A DNA stretch of 18,012 nucleotides from an uncultured Prevotellaceae bacterium (GTDB lineage: Bacteria > Bacteroidota > Bacteroidia > Bacteroidales > Bacteroidaceae), in contig CAMYYX010000022.1 in NCBI GenBank assembly GCA_947303695.1, positions 1-18,012 of the forward strand, in the 5' to 3' direction. Position 1 is the first letter of the stretch; every line of letters starts with the position of its first letter. The notes beneath the pieces were generated by a model. That model searched no databases, was not told the origin of the DNA, and worked only from the letters and a program-made list of their open reading frames with translations. A program made the translations under genes and the position numbers. Positions 1 to 8,300 of this stretch are shown here, in pieces.

Positions 1-72
1 CCACAGCGTCACCGCATGCACGCTAACCCTTGGGGAGCTCCACGCTTCGGCCAGTTCGCCTTCAGAAACTAA
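1..72 (+). CDS. C-terminal end of an unidentified protein (5' truncated by window)
   Basis: Frame 1 is open from the window edge to a TAA at 70-72 and gives 23 residues, with the tail reading HANPWGAPRFGQFAFRN. The fragment is rich in Arg, His, Pro and aromatics and uses codons like the genes downstream. A strong hairpin follows 49 bp after the stop, as expected for the end of a plus-strand gene. I do not recognise the protein from so short a tail, so no function is offered. It is probably a separate transcription unit from porW, because the terminator-type hairpin and a new promoter lie between them. Confidence 0.55.
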   Translation, partial: PQRHRMHANPWGAPRFGQFAFRN

Positions 73-121
73 TCATGGCTTTTACTCATGACAACATAAC
101 AATATAGAATTATTGATTGCA

Positions 122-153
122 AAAGATGCATGTTCGCGAGGACATGCATCTTT
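122..153 (+). terminator. Rho-independent-type hairpin after the left-edge gene
   Basis: A perfect 12-bp inverted repeat (AAAGATGCATGT at 122-133, ACATGCATCTTT at 142-153) is extended by a T-G wobble and a C-G pair, leaving GCGA as loop. That loop fits the GNRA tetraloop pattern, which favours a real RNA hairpin. The arms are A-rich on the left and T-rich on the right, as in bidirectional terminators, but the T run after the stem is only three long. It lies 49 bp past the left-edge gene's stop and no gene on the other strand needs it. Confidence 0.7.
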
Positions 154-210
154 GCGTATAGATTGGTACAAGTTTTATGAAGGAAAATGTAAAAAAATGG
201 CCAAAGGCCA

Positions 211-271
211 ATGTTAAATGTTAAATGTAATTATGAATTATGAATTATGCATTATAAATTATAAATTATTT
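211..271. repeat. Tandem 7-bp repeats upstream of the porW promoter
   Basis: Two copies of ATGTTAA (211-224) and a partial third are followed by six consecutive 7-bp units at 230-271: ATTATGA, ATTATGA, ATTATGC, ATTATAA, ATTATAA, ATTATTT. The last unit ends two bases before the -7 box of the porW promoter, so the array occupies the region where a -33 element would lie. A small hairpin, TGGCC-AAA-GGCCA at 198-210, sits just before the array. From memory, similar AT-rich heptamer arrays are common between genes in Prevotella-like genomes. Copy-number change by slippage would move upstream DNA in 7-bp steps relative to the -7 box. Confidence 0.85.
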
Positions 272-273
272 TG

Positions 274-281
274 TATCTTTG
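274..281 (+). promoter_or_regulatory. Bacteroidota -7 promoter box for the porW operon
   Basis: TATCTTTG matches the Bacteroidota housekeeping sigma -7 consensus TAnnTTTG and is followed by CAC, as in the asd promoter of this window. No clear TTTG-type -33 box is present, since that space is filled by the heptamer array. A start site a few bases downstream, near 287-290, would give a leader of about 80 nt before the porW ATG at 368. Confidence 0.65.
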
Positions 282-291
282 CACAGAATGA

Positions 292-363
292 CGTTTTAGG
301 TGATGAATCTGACGGATTCACAAAATAAAACGCCACTTTTTACGTTATTTACAGTAAACTGTA
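292..363 (+). promoter_or_regulatory. Structured 5' leader of porW
   Basis: Two folds can be drawn between the likely transcription start and the porW ATG. The first is an outer stem CGTTTTA (292-298) with TAAAACG (326-332), enclosing an inner stem TGAATC (304-309) with GATTCA (315-320). It is followed shortly by five T's (337-341), which resembles a weak attenuator. The second is TACAGT-AA-ACTGTA (350-363), a palindrome ending four bases before the ATG, where a ribosome would bind. It overlaps an alternative palindrome, TTTAC-A-GTAAA. The pairing is seen in the sequence; any regulatory role is inference. Confidence 0.35.
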
Positions 364-367
364 GGGT

Positions 368-3310
368 ATGAAGAAACTGCTTGGCATCATAGGTGTCGGA
401 ATGCTGATAATGATTGTTGTCGCGTGTTCTACGAGTAAGAACACGGGACTGAGTCGTCGTGTGCAGGCTCTGAAGACCCAATACAACACTTACTTCAACG
501 GTAACGAGGCATTCAAGGAGGGCTATAATGCTCAACGTGATGGCAATAAAGATAACTACATGGAGATGCTCCCCTATTACATGGTGGGCAACAAGAACAC
601 CGTGAAGTTGGGAGGAGGTCAGTTTGATCGTGCCATCGAGAAAAGCCAGAAAGCCATCAAGCAGCATAGCATTACCAAGAAACCCGAAGTGAGTGCTTCG
701 AAACGTCGCTCAGTCAAAGGAAAATTGTGGTTGGCACAGAAAGAGTACAACCCTTTCCTATATAAAGCATGGTTCCTGATGGGTAACGCCCAATTCCAGA
801 AAGGTGAGTTCTTCGAAGCTGCTTCTACATTTGCCTATATCCAACGCCTGTATGCCACTAAACCGACTATCGTAGCGAAGGCGAGGGTACTGGAGGCAAA
901 ATGCTATGCAGAGATGGAATGGTTCTACGATGCTGAGGACTTGCTGAACCGTGCCCAAAGAGATAGTTTCCCCACCTCGCTCAATAGCGCAAAAGCTGCA
1001 ATCCTAGCTGATTGTCAAATTCGTCAGCGACAATACGAGGAGGCTATTCCGAACGTGGTACAAGCCATCAAACGACAGAAAGGGTCGATAGAGAAAGCAC
1101 GACTTTACTTCCTGCTCGGACAATTGTACCACCAGGTGGGTGAGGATGAGAATGCATATAAAGCATTCAAGAAAGTGTACTCGAAGAACCCACCATACGA
1201 ATTGGAGTTCAACGCCAGAATCAAGCAGTCGGAGGTATTGTCGAAGGGACAGTCAAAACAAATGATTGCCAAACTGAAACGAATGGCAAAGAACTCCAAG
1301 AACAAAGACTATCAAGATCAGGTATATTATGCTATCGGTAATATCTGGTTAGCGAACGGGGATACCACACGCGCCATTTGGGCCTACAATGACGGAGTGG
1401 AAAAGAGTACCAGAAACGGCATCGAGAAGGGTGTGGTATGGCTCCGCTTGGGACAGCTCTATTGGGAACGCGAAGAGTTCGTGAAAGCTCAGGCCTGTTA
1501 TGCAGGTGTGTTGAGCTTGTTCGATAAGGACAGAGAGGACTATAAGGAAGTAAACGAACGTTCAAGGATTCTTGACGAGTTGCTGCCTTATGCCTCAGCC
1601 GTGGAACTACAAGACAGTTTGCAGGAACTGGCCCGAATGGACTCTGTGGAGCGGACGAAGGTCATCAAGAACATCATCGAGGAATTGAAGAAGAAAGAAA
1701 AGGAGGAGGAGAAGAAGGCTGCTGAGATGGCAAACGCAACAAATCAGAACAGACCGGGCAACCAAAATCAGGCCAATCAGCAACGACCAGGCGCACAGAA
1801 TCAAGCGACTTCACAATGGTATTTCTACAATGCTACAGCAATAACAAGCGGAAAGACAGAATTCCAACGTATATGGGGAACACGTCAGTTAGCGGACGAC
1901 TGGCGTCGCAACAACAAGACTGTCTTAGCCATGGAGGAGGAAGAAAATGAGGAAGAAGAATCAGGCGACGAGGCAGAGACCGACTCGATTGGAGGTATGG
2001 ATGTACCACAAGATTCGCTGGGCACAGTTATCGCTGATTCGACAGCAACTCCAAAAACGCCTTTAACGGAAGCTGAGCAGAAGGAGCTGGAGAAACTGAA
2101 GGAATATGAAAGCGACCCACATCGTCCTGAATACTACCTGAAAGACATCCCGTTCACGGAAGAACAAATGGCGCAATCGAACGCCAAGCTGGTGGATGGC
2201 CTCTACAACTCATCCATCATCTACAAGGACCGGATGGAGAACTTCCCATTGGCGGAACGCACGTTCCTACGTATCTGTACAGACTTCCCAGAGTTCGACA
2301 AAATGGCTGATATCTATTACAACATGTATCAGCTCTACTCTCGATTCGGCTATTCGGACGAAGCTGCTAACTATCGCACAAAGCTGATTGCGGAATATCC
2401 CGAGGACGAACATGCTAAACTCATTGCAGATCCGTTATATGAATTCAAAGGACGATACGGCAAACACATCGAGGACTCTATCTATCAAGTGACCTATGAT
2501 GCATATGTGGCCGATGATTACGCTCAGGTAATTGCAAATGCCGACTATGTAGCCAAAGAATATCCTGACGGCGAAAACAGGGCCCGATTCATGTTCCTCA
2601 GTGCAATGAGCCGCCTGAGTCAAGGTGACGATAGCCGCTTCCTGACAGAGATGAAGGACATCGTGACCAACTATCCGAAGAGCACAGTAAGCGAACTGGC
2701 AGGACTCTATGTGAAAGGCTTACAAAACGGGCGTCTGCTGGCAAGCGGAAAGATGAACAACGGTTCGATTTGGGAACGAAGAAGCTATTTGGATGGTGAT
2801 TCCATCGCAGGCGACACGCTGTTCTCTGAAGAAAAGAACTGCAACTGGATATTCGTCGTAGCATACGAACGTGACAGCATTAACGAGAACCAACTGCTAT
2901 TTGAGATGGCACAATACAACTTCTCGAACTTCACCGTCCGTAACTTCGACATCGAGATGGAAAAGACGGAAGGTATCAGCTTGTTGAAAGTGAAGACCTT
3001 CATGAATTACGACGAAGCCTACATTTATCTGCATCGTCTCACCAACAACCGTGAGATGGCTCAGAAGATGGAAGGGCTGAAAATGTTTATCATCTCAGAG
3101 GACAACATGAAGAAACTGACACGCGGAATGAGCTACGCTGACTATTTCGAGTTCTACGATGAAGTATTCGACAGAGTAGGCAAACTGCAGATTGACGAGG
3201 GTCTGCTGGACGAGCCAGATGTGGAAATTCAAGACCCGGATGACCTCTATGAAATGGACAGCAGAGATATACCTGACGAAGAAGACGATAACGACAACTA
3301 TATTTTCTGA
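368..3310 (+). CDS. porW: PorW/SprE, type IX secretion system lipoprotein with TPR repeats
   Basis: This is a 980-residue lipoprotein of the PorW/SprE family, an outer-membrane-associated T9SS component needed for secretion of CTD cargo and, in gliding species, for motility; in characterised systems it is reported to link the PorK/N ring to the Sov translocon. The N-terminus has a lipoprotein signal with lipobox VVAC, the acylated residue being Cys20. The sequence after Cys20 (TGLSRRVQALKTQYNTYFNG) is typical of the family. TPR-like helical repeats lie near residues 128-160, 241-275, 318-347, 355-385 and 645-680. Between them are a Lys/Glu-rich helix (about 438-452), an Asn/Gln-rich linker (454-482) and a Glu-rich stretch (523-540). 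The last 35 residues are strongly acidic. It seems long for the family, mainly because of these linkers. The ATG at 368 is chosen because it gives an intact lipoprotein signal. Its TGA overlaps the porX ATG by one base. Confidence 0.92.
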   Translation: MKKLLGIIGVGMLIMIVVACSTSKNTGLSRRVQALKTQYNTYFNGNEAFKEGYNAQRDGNKDNYMEMLPYYMVGNKNTVKLGGGQFDRAIEKSQKAIKQHSITKKPEVSASKRRSVKGKLWLAQKEYNPFLYKAWFLMGNAQFQKGEFFEAASTFAYIQRLYATKPTIVAKARVLEAKCYAEMEWFYDAEDLLNRAQRDSFPTSLNSAKAAILADCQIRQRQYEEAIPNVVQAIKRQKGSIEKARLYFLLGQLYHQVGEDENAYKAFKKVYSKNPPYELEFNARIKQSEVLSKGQSKQMIAKLKRMAKNSKNKDYQDQVYYAIGNIWLANGDTTRAIWAYNDGVEKSTRNGIEKGVVWLRLGQLYWEREEFVKAQACYAGVLSLFDKDREDYKEVNERSRILDELLPYASAVELQDSLQELARMDSVERTKVIKNIIEELKKKEKEEEKKAAEMANATNQNRPGNQNQANQQRPGAQNQATSQWYFYNATAITSGKTEFQRIWGTRQLADDWRRNNKTVLAMEEEENEEEESGDEAETDSIGGMDVPQDSLGTVIADSTATPKTPLTEAEQKELEKLKEYESDPHRPEYYLKDIPFTEEQMAQSNAKLVDGLYNSSIIYKDRMENFPLAERTFLRICTDFPEFDKMADIYYNMYQLYSRFGYSDEAANYRTKLIAEYPEDEHAKLIADPLYEFKGRYGKHIEDSIYQVTYDAYVADDYAQVIANADYVAKEYPDGENRARFMFLSAMSRLSQGDDSRFLTEMKDIVTNYPKSTVSELAGLYVKGLQNGRLLASGKMNNGSIWERRSYLDGDSIAGDTLFSEEKNCNWIFVVAYERDSINENQLLFEMAQYNFSNFTVRNFDIEMEKTEGISLLKVKTFMNYDEAYIYLHRLTNNREMAQKMEGLKMFIISEDNMKKLTRGMSYADYFEFYDEVFDRVGKLQIDEGLLDEPDVEIQDPDDLYEMDSRDIPDEEDDNDNYIF

Positions 3311-4863
3311 TGAACAACGGAACGCTTTTATGGGTAGATGATGAGATTGAACTGCTGAAAGCATACATCATCTTTCTCGAGAAAAAAGGATATGAAGTAG
3401 TCACGGCCACCAACGGACGTGACGCAATCGACATGTGCTCCGAACGGACATTCGACCTGATTTTCCTCGATGAGAACATGCCTGGTCTTAGTGGACTGGA
3501 AACCCTGACGCAGATAAAAGAAATCAACAGCACCATTCCTGTCGTAATGGTGACAAAGAGCGAAGAGGAGAACATCATGAATCAAGCAATCGGGTCGAAG
3601 ATTGCCGATTACCTCATCAAGCCCGTGAATCCTAACCAAATATACCTTACCATCAAGAAACACCTCCACAAGAAGGATCTGGAGACAGAGGTGATGGATA
3701 CCAGCTATCGCCAGAACTTCGGAAAGATCGGTATGCAAATTAACGACTCATACAGCCTGGACGAATGGAAGGATGTGTATCGCAAGTTAGTGTATTGGGA
3801 ACTGGAACTCAGCACAACGAACAGCGAAATGACAGAAATGCTAAAGATGCAGAAGGCTGAAGCAAACCAAGGATTTGCCAAATTCATCAAGCAACACTAT
3901 ATCGACTGGATAGCCAATCCGGAATTACGTCCACTGATGAGTCCGGACATTTTCAAACGGAAAGTATTTCCGTTGCTTAACAATCAGGAAAAAGTGTTCC
4001 TCATCGTTTTCGACAATTTCAGATATGATCAGTGGAGGATATTCAGCCAGGAGTTAGCCAACGAATTCACCTTCGATGACGACCTCTACATCAGCATCCT
4101 GCCAACTGCTACCCAATATGCACGAAACGCCATCTTTGCAGGCTTGATGCCAATACAGATTGCCGATATGTTCCCAGAATTATGGGTCGACGAAGACGAG
4201 GAAGAAGGGAAGAACCTGAACGAGGCACCTTTGATTGAGACCCAAATACAACGCTATCGACGTCATGACACGTTCTCGTATACCAAGATTAACAACTCGG
4301 CAGAGAGCGAACGGTTGGTTCAGCAGTTCCACAGTCTGCTCAACAATGATCTGAACGTTATTGTGGTGAACTTCATCGATATGCTCTCACATGCACGTAC
4401 AGAGTCAAAGATGGTGAGAGAACTGGCATCGGACGAGAACGCTTATCGCAGTATTACCGCCTCATGGTTCCGTCATTCACCTCTCCGTGAATTATTCACA
4501 CTGCTCTCACAAACAGATGTAAAGGTGATCATCACCACTGATCACGGAGCTATCAAAGTGAGCAATCCGACGAAAGTGATTGGCGACAAGAACACCAATA
4601 CCAATCTGCGCTATAAGCTTGGGAAGAACCTCAACTATAATAAAAAAGAGGTGTATGAGATGAAAGATCCGCAGAAAGCGATGTTACCATCACCCAACCT
4701 CAGTACGACGTACATTTTCGCTACTAACGATGATTTCTTCGCTTATCCAAACAATTACAATTATTACGTAAACTATTATCGCAATACTTTCCAGCATGGA
4801 GGTATCAGCATGGAGGAAATGCTGATTCCACTCATCACGATGGAAGGAAAGAAAAGAAGATAA
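3310..4863 (+). CDS. porX: PorX, T9SS response regulator with PglZ phosphodiesterase domain
   Basis: This 517-residue protein has PorX architecture: an N-terminal receiver domain, a helical linker and a C-terminal alkaline-phosphatase-superfamily (PglZ) domain. The receiver shows acidic residues D10/D11, phospho-acceptor D54 (FLDENMPG), T82 and K104-P105. The PglZ domain shows likely metal and catalytic motifs at D235-N236 (VFDNFR), T266/T268 (PTATQY), D357 and H361 (IDMLSH), D411-H412 (TTDHG) and H496 (QHGG), so the active site looks complete. In Porphyromonas gingivalis, PorX is phosphorylated by the sensor PorY and promotes por gene expression through the sigma factor SigP; its PglZ domain is reported to be a zinc-dependent phosphodiesterase acting on oligonucleotides. 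Neither PorY nor SigP is in this window. There is no DNA-binding domain. The ATG shares one base with the porW stop, so translation is probably coupled. The tsaE ATG follows the stop after 2 bp. Confidence 0.94.
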   Translation: MNNGTLLWVDDEIELLKAYIIFLEKKGYEVVTATNGRDAIDMCSERTFDLIFLDENMPGLSGLETLTQIKEINSTIPVVMVTKSEEENIMNQAIGSKIADYLIKPVNPNQIYLTIKKHLHKKDLETEVMDTSYRQNFGKIGMQINDSYSLDEWKDVYRKLVYWELELSTTNSEMTEMLKMQKAEANQGFAKFIKQHYIDWIANPELRPLMSPDIFKRKVFPLLNNQEKVFLIVFDNFRYDQWRIFSQELANEFTFDDDLYISILPTATQYARNAIFAGLMPIQIADMFPELWVDEDEEEGKNLNEAPLIETQIQRYRRHDTFSYTKINNSAESERLVQQFHSLLNNDLNVIVVNFIDMLSHARTESKMVRELASDENAYRSITASWFRHSPLRELFTLLSQTDVKVIITTDHGAIKVSNPTKVIGDKNTNTNLRYKLGKNLNYNKKEVYEMKDPQKAMLPSPNLSTTYIFATNDDFFAYPNNYNYYVNYYRNTFQHGGISMEEMLIPLITMEGKKRR

Positions 4864-4865
4864 AG

Positions 4866-5282
4866 ATGCATATCACGATTTCATCAATAGAACAGATACA
4901 AGAGGCCGCCCATCAGTTTATCGAAGCGATGGGTAATAGGAAATTGTTTGCCTTCTACGGGAAGATGGGGGTAGGCAAAACCACTTTCATCAAAGCCATA
5001 TGCGAGCAAATGGGAGTAACGGATGTCATAAACTCCCCGACTTTCGCGATAGTCAACGAATATCTTGATGGAGACCAACGCCCCATCTACCACTTCGATT
5101 TTTATCGCATCCGCAAACCAGCGGAGGTGCTGGACATAGGGTTTGAGGACTATATCAACAGTGATGCTTACTGTTTCATGGAATGGCCAGAGATGATAGA
5201 AGGATTCCTTCCTGAGGAGACTGTCAAAGTCACAATGGAAGAGCAAGATGATGGTAGCAGAACGGTGACTTTTGATGATTGA
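4866..5282 (+). CDS. tsaE: TsaE, ATPase of tRNA threonylcarbamoyladenosine synthesis
   Basis: This 138-residue P-loop ATPase matches the usual TsaE length. TsaE works with TsaB and TsaD in the cytoplasm to transfer the threonylcarbamoyl group to A37 of ANN-decoding tRNAs (t6A); its ATP hydrolysis drives turnover of the TsaBD complex. The Walker A motif is G32-KMGVGK-T39, followed by the family motifs SPTFAIVNEY (57-66) and YHFDFYR (75-81), and the EWPE motif with E106-W107. It sits between porX and dnaE with gaps of 2 and 27 bp, so it is very likely co-transcribed with both. Linkage of porX to tsaE is, to my recollection, common in Bacteroidales, but I could not verify this here. Confidence 0.95.
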   Translation: MHITISSIEQIQEAAHQFIEAMGNRKLFAFYGKMGVGKTTFIKAICEQMGVTDVINSPTFAIVNEYLDGDQRPIYHFDFYRIRKPAEVLDIGFEDYINSDAYCFMEWPEMIEGFLPEETVKVTMEEQDDGSRTVTFDD

Positions 5283-5309
5283 AAACGAACAGAAAGAAAC
5301 GATTCACAG

Positions 5310-8300
5310 ATGGAAGATTTCATACACTTACACGTACATACCGAATACTCTATTCTCGATGGTGCATCGAAGATTCAGAAGTTGATTGACAAAGCTATTG
5401 CAAACAATATGCGTGGATTTGCCATTACCGATCATGGAAACATGTTTGGTGTGAAGGAGTATTTCGATCTCTGTAACAGTGTGAATGAAACACGAAAAAA
5501 GGATGGGCTTGAACCCTTTAAGCCTATATTCGGATGTGAAGTATATGTAGCTGCCAACAAGAAAGAAGGACGCGATAAAGATAAAGACAGCAGACGCTAT
5601 CACTTGATTTTGTTAGCAAAAAACGAACAAGGATATCACAACCTCATCAAACTAGTCAGCCGTGCCTGGGTCGATGGATTTTACGGTAAGCCTCGTACAG
5701 ATCATGATGATCTGAAACTGTTTCATGAAGGTATTATCTGCTGTTCTGCCTGTATCGCAGGAGAACTGCCAGCGAACATTCTACGCGATAATATCAAAGC
5801 GGCACGCGAGACAATAGAATGGTATAAGGATGTGTTTGGAGATGACTATTACATCGAACTTCAACGCCACGAAGTGAAAGACCCCAGTCAGTTTGCAAAC
5901 CGCGAAACATTCCTCCTTCAGCAACGTGCAAATAGAGTCATGATAGAATTGGCAAGAGAGTATGGCGTAAAACTCATCTGCACGAATGATGTCCACTTTG
6001 TAAACGAAGAAGACGCAGAAGCCCACGACCACCTACTCTGCCTTTCTACAGGAAAAGATCTGGCTGATCCTACACGTCTTGTCTATTCCAAGCAAGAATG
6101 GTTCAAGACGAAGGAGGAGATGAACGAGATATTTGCTGATGTTCCTGAAGCATTGAGCAACACAATCGAGATATTCGACAAATGTACCATCTACAATCTG
6201 GACTCCGACCCAATCATGCCGTTCTATCCGATTCCTGAAGACTTCGGAACAGAAGAACAATGGCGGAAGAAATTCTCGAAAGAAGACCTGTATAAGGAGT
6301 TCACATGCGATGAAAACGGGGAAAATCCGCTTTCTCCAGAGGAAGGAGAGGCAAAAATCCACAAATTAGGTGGATACGAAAAACTCTACCGCATCAAGTT
6401 TGAAGCTGACTATCTGGCCAAGTTGACCTATGAAGGTGCAGAACGGATATATGGTATGCCTCTGTCTCAGGAAGTAGATGACCGCATCCGTTTCGAGTTG
6501 CACATCATGAAAACAATGGGTTTCCCAGGTTACTTCCTCATTGTACAAGATTTCATCAACGCCGCCCGAAACAAATTGGATGTCTGGGTAGGTCCTGGAC
6601 GTGGTTCGGCAGCAGGTTCCGTTGTGGCGTATTGCTTGGGTATCACACAAATCAACCCTTTAAAATATGATTTGCTGTTCGAGCGTTTCCTGAATCCTGA
6701 CCGTATCTCACTTCCCGATATTGATACCGACTTTGATGATGATGGACGCGGAAAGGTGTTACAATGGGTGATGGACAAATATGGTTCAGAGAACTGCGCT
6801 CATATCATCACTTACGGAACGATGGCCACAAAGAACTCCATCAAGGATGTGGCTCGTGTAGAGAAATTACCATTGGATCGTACCAATCAGCTCTGTAAAG
6901 CGATTCCCGATCGTCTGCCAGACGATGCAAAGATGAACGTACCCAACGCCATCAAATACACTCCATTGCTGCAAGAGGCTGAGTTCTCGCCGGATCCACG
7001 CGAAGCGAACACCATCAAATATGCGAAAGCCCTTGAGGGAACGGTACGCAACATCGGTATCCATGCCTGCGGATTCATCATCTGCCGTGATCCTATTTCA
7101 GATCATGTACCTATCAGTACTGCTGAAGACCCTGATTTTCCTGGCATCAAGACAGCCGTAACACAATACGACGGACATGTTATCGAGACGACAGGACTAA
7201 TCAAAATGGACTTCTTAGGGCTGAAGACTTTATCAGAGCAGAAAGAGGCTGTAAAGAACGTCAAACTAACACGAGGTATTGATGTAGATTTGGCTCATAT
7301 ACCCATTGATGATGAGCTGACCTATCAGCTTTATCAGAAAGGACAAACTATCGGAACATTCCAATTCGAATCTCCTGGAATGCAGAAATACCTACGTGAA
7401 TTGAAGCCTACGGTCTTTGAAGATCTGATTGCCATGAATGCCTTGTATCGTCCAGGGCCAATGGAAAAGATTCCAAACTTCATTGCCAGAAAGCATGGTC
7501 TTGAGGAGATAAAATATGATATCCCCGTGATGGAGAAATACCTCAAGGACACCTACGGCATCACTGTTTATCAAGAGCAAGTGATGTTGCTTTCACGTCA
7601 GTTAGCGAACTTTACCCGAGGTGAAAGTGATGCATTACGTAAGGCGATGGGAAAGAAGAAGAAGAAGATTGTTGATGCGATGAAGCCAAAATTCATCGAA
7701 GGCGGCAAGAAAAACGGTCACGACGAAGCAACACTGGAGAAGATTTGGGGTGAATGGGAGAAATTTGCCTCCTATGCATTCAACAAATCGCATGCTGCCT
7801 GCTACTCATGGGTAGCATATCAGACAGCCTATCTGAAAGCTCACTATCCTGCTGAGTTTATGGCAGCTCTATTGACCCGCAGACGTGATGATATCAAAGA
7901 AATCACGAAGTTGATGGACGAGTGCAAATCGATGGGCATAGCCACACTCGGTCCTGATATTAATGAGTCGTTTGTCAACTTTGGTGTGAACCAGAAAGGG
8001 GAAATACGTTTCGGATTAGCCGCTATCAAGGGAGTAGGCGAAAATGCCGCCCAATCCATTATCAACGAACGAATGCAAAATGGACCGTTCAAAGACTTTT
8101 TCGATGTGTTTGAGCGCATCAGTTTCAGTTCTCTAAACCGCAAAGCATTAGAATGCCTCATCTGGTCAGGAGCCTTCGATTCATTCAATGTTCCACGTGA
8201 ACTTTTCTTTTCAGGCTCTGTGAATAACGAACCATTCCTCGACACGTTAATTCGTTACGGAAATAAGTATCAGGCAGATCAATCGGAAGCCTCGTTTGGT

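Noticed and set aside
296..667. 123-codon minus-strand frame overlapping the porW start and leader
   Set aside because: It is opposite the porW lipoprotein signal and first TPRs, with no supporting motif or -7 box on that strand.
3090..3578. 162-codon minus-strand open frame across the porW-porX junction
   Set aside because: It is antisense to the conserved PorX receiver domain and the acidic PorW tail; its composition (Ser, Arg, Val runs) is that of a shadow frame.
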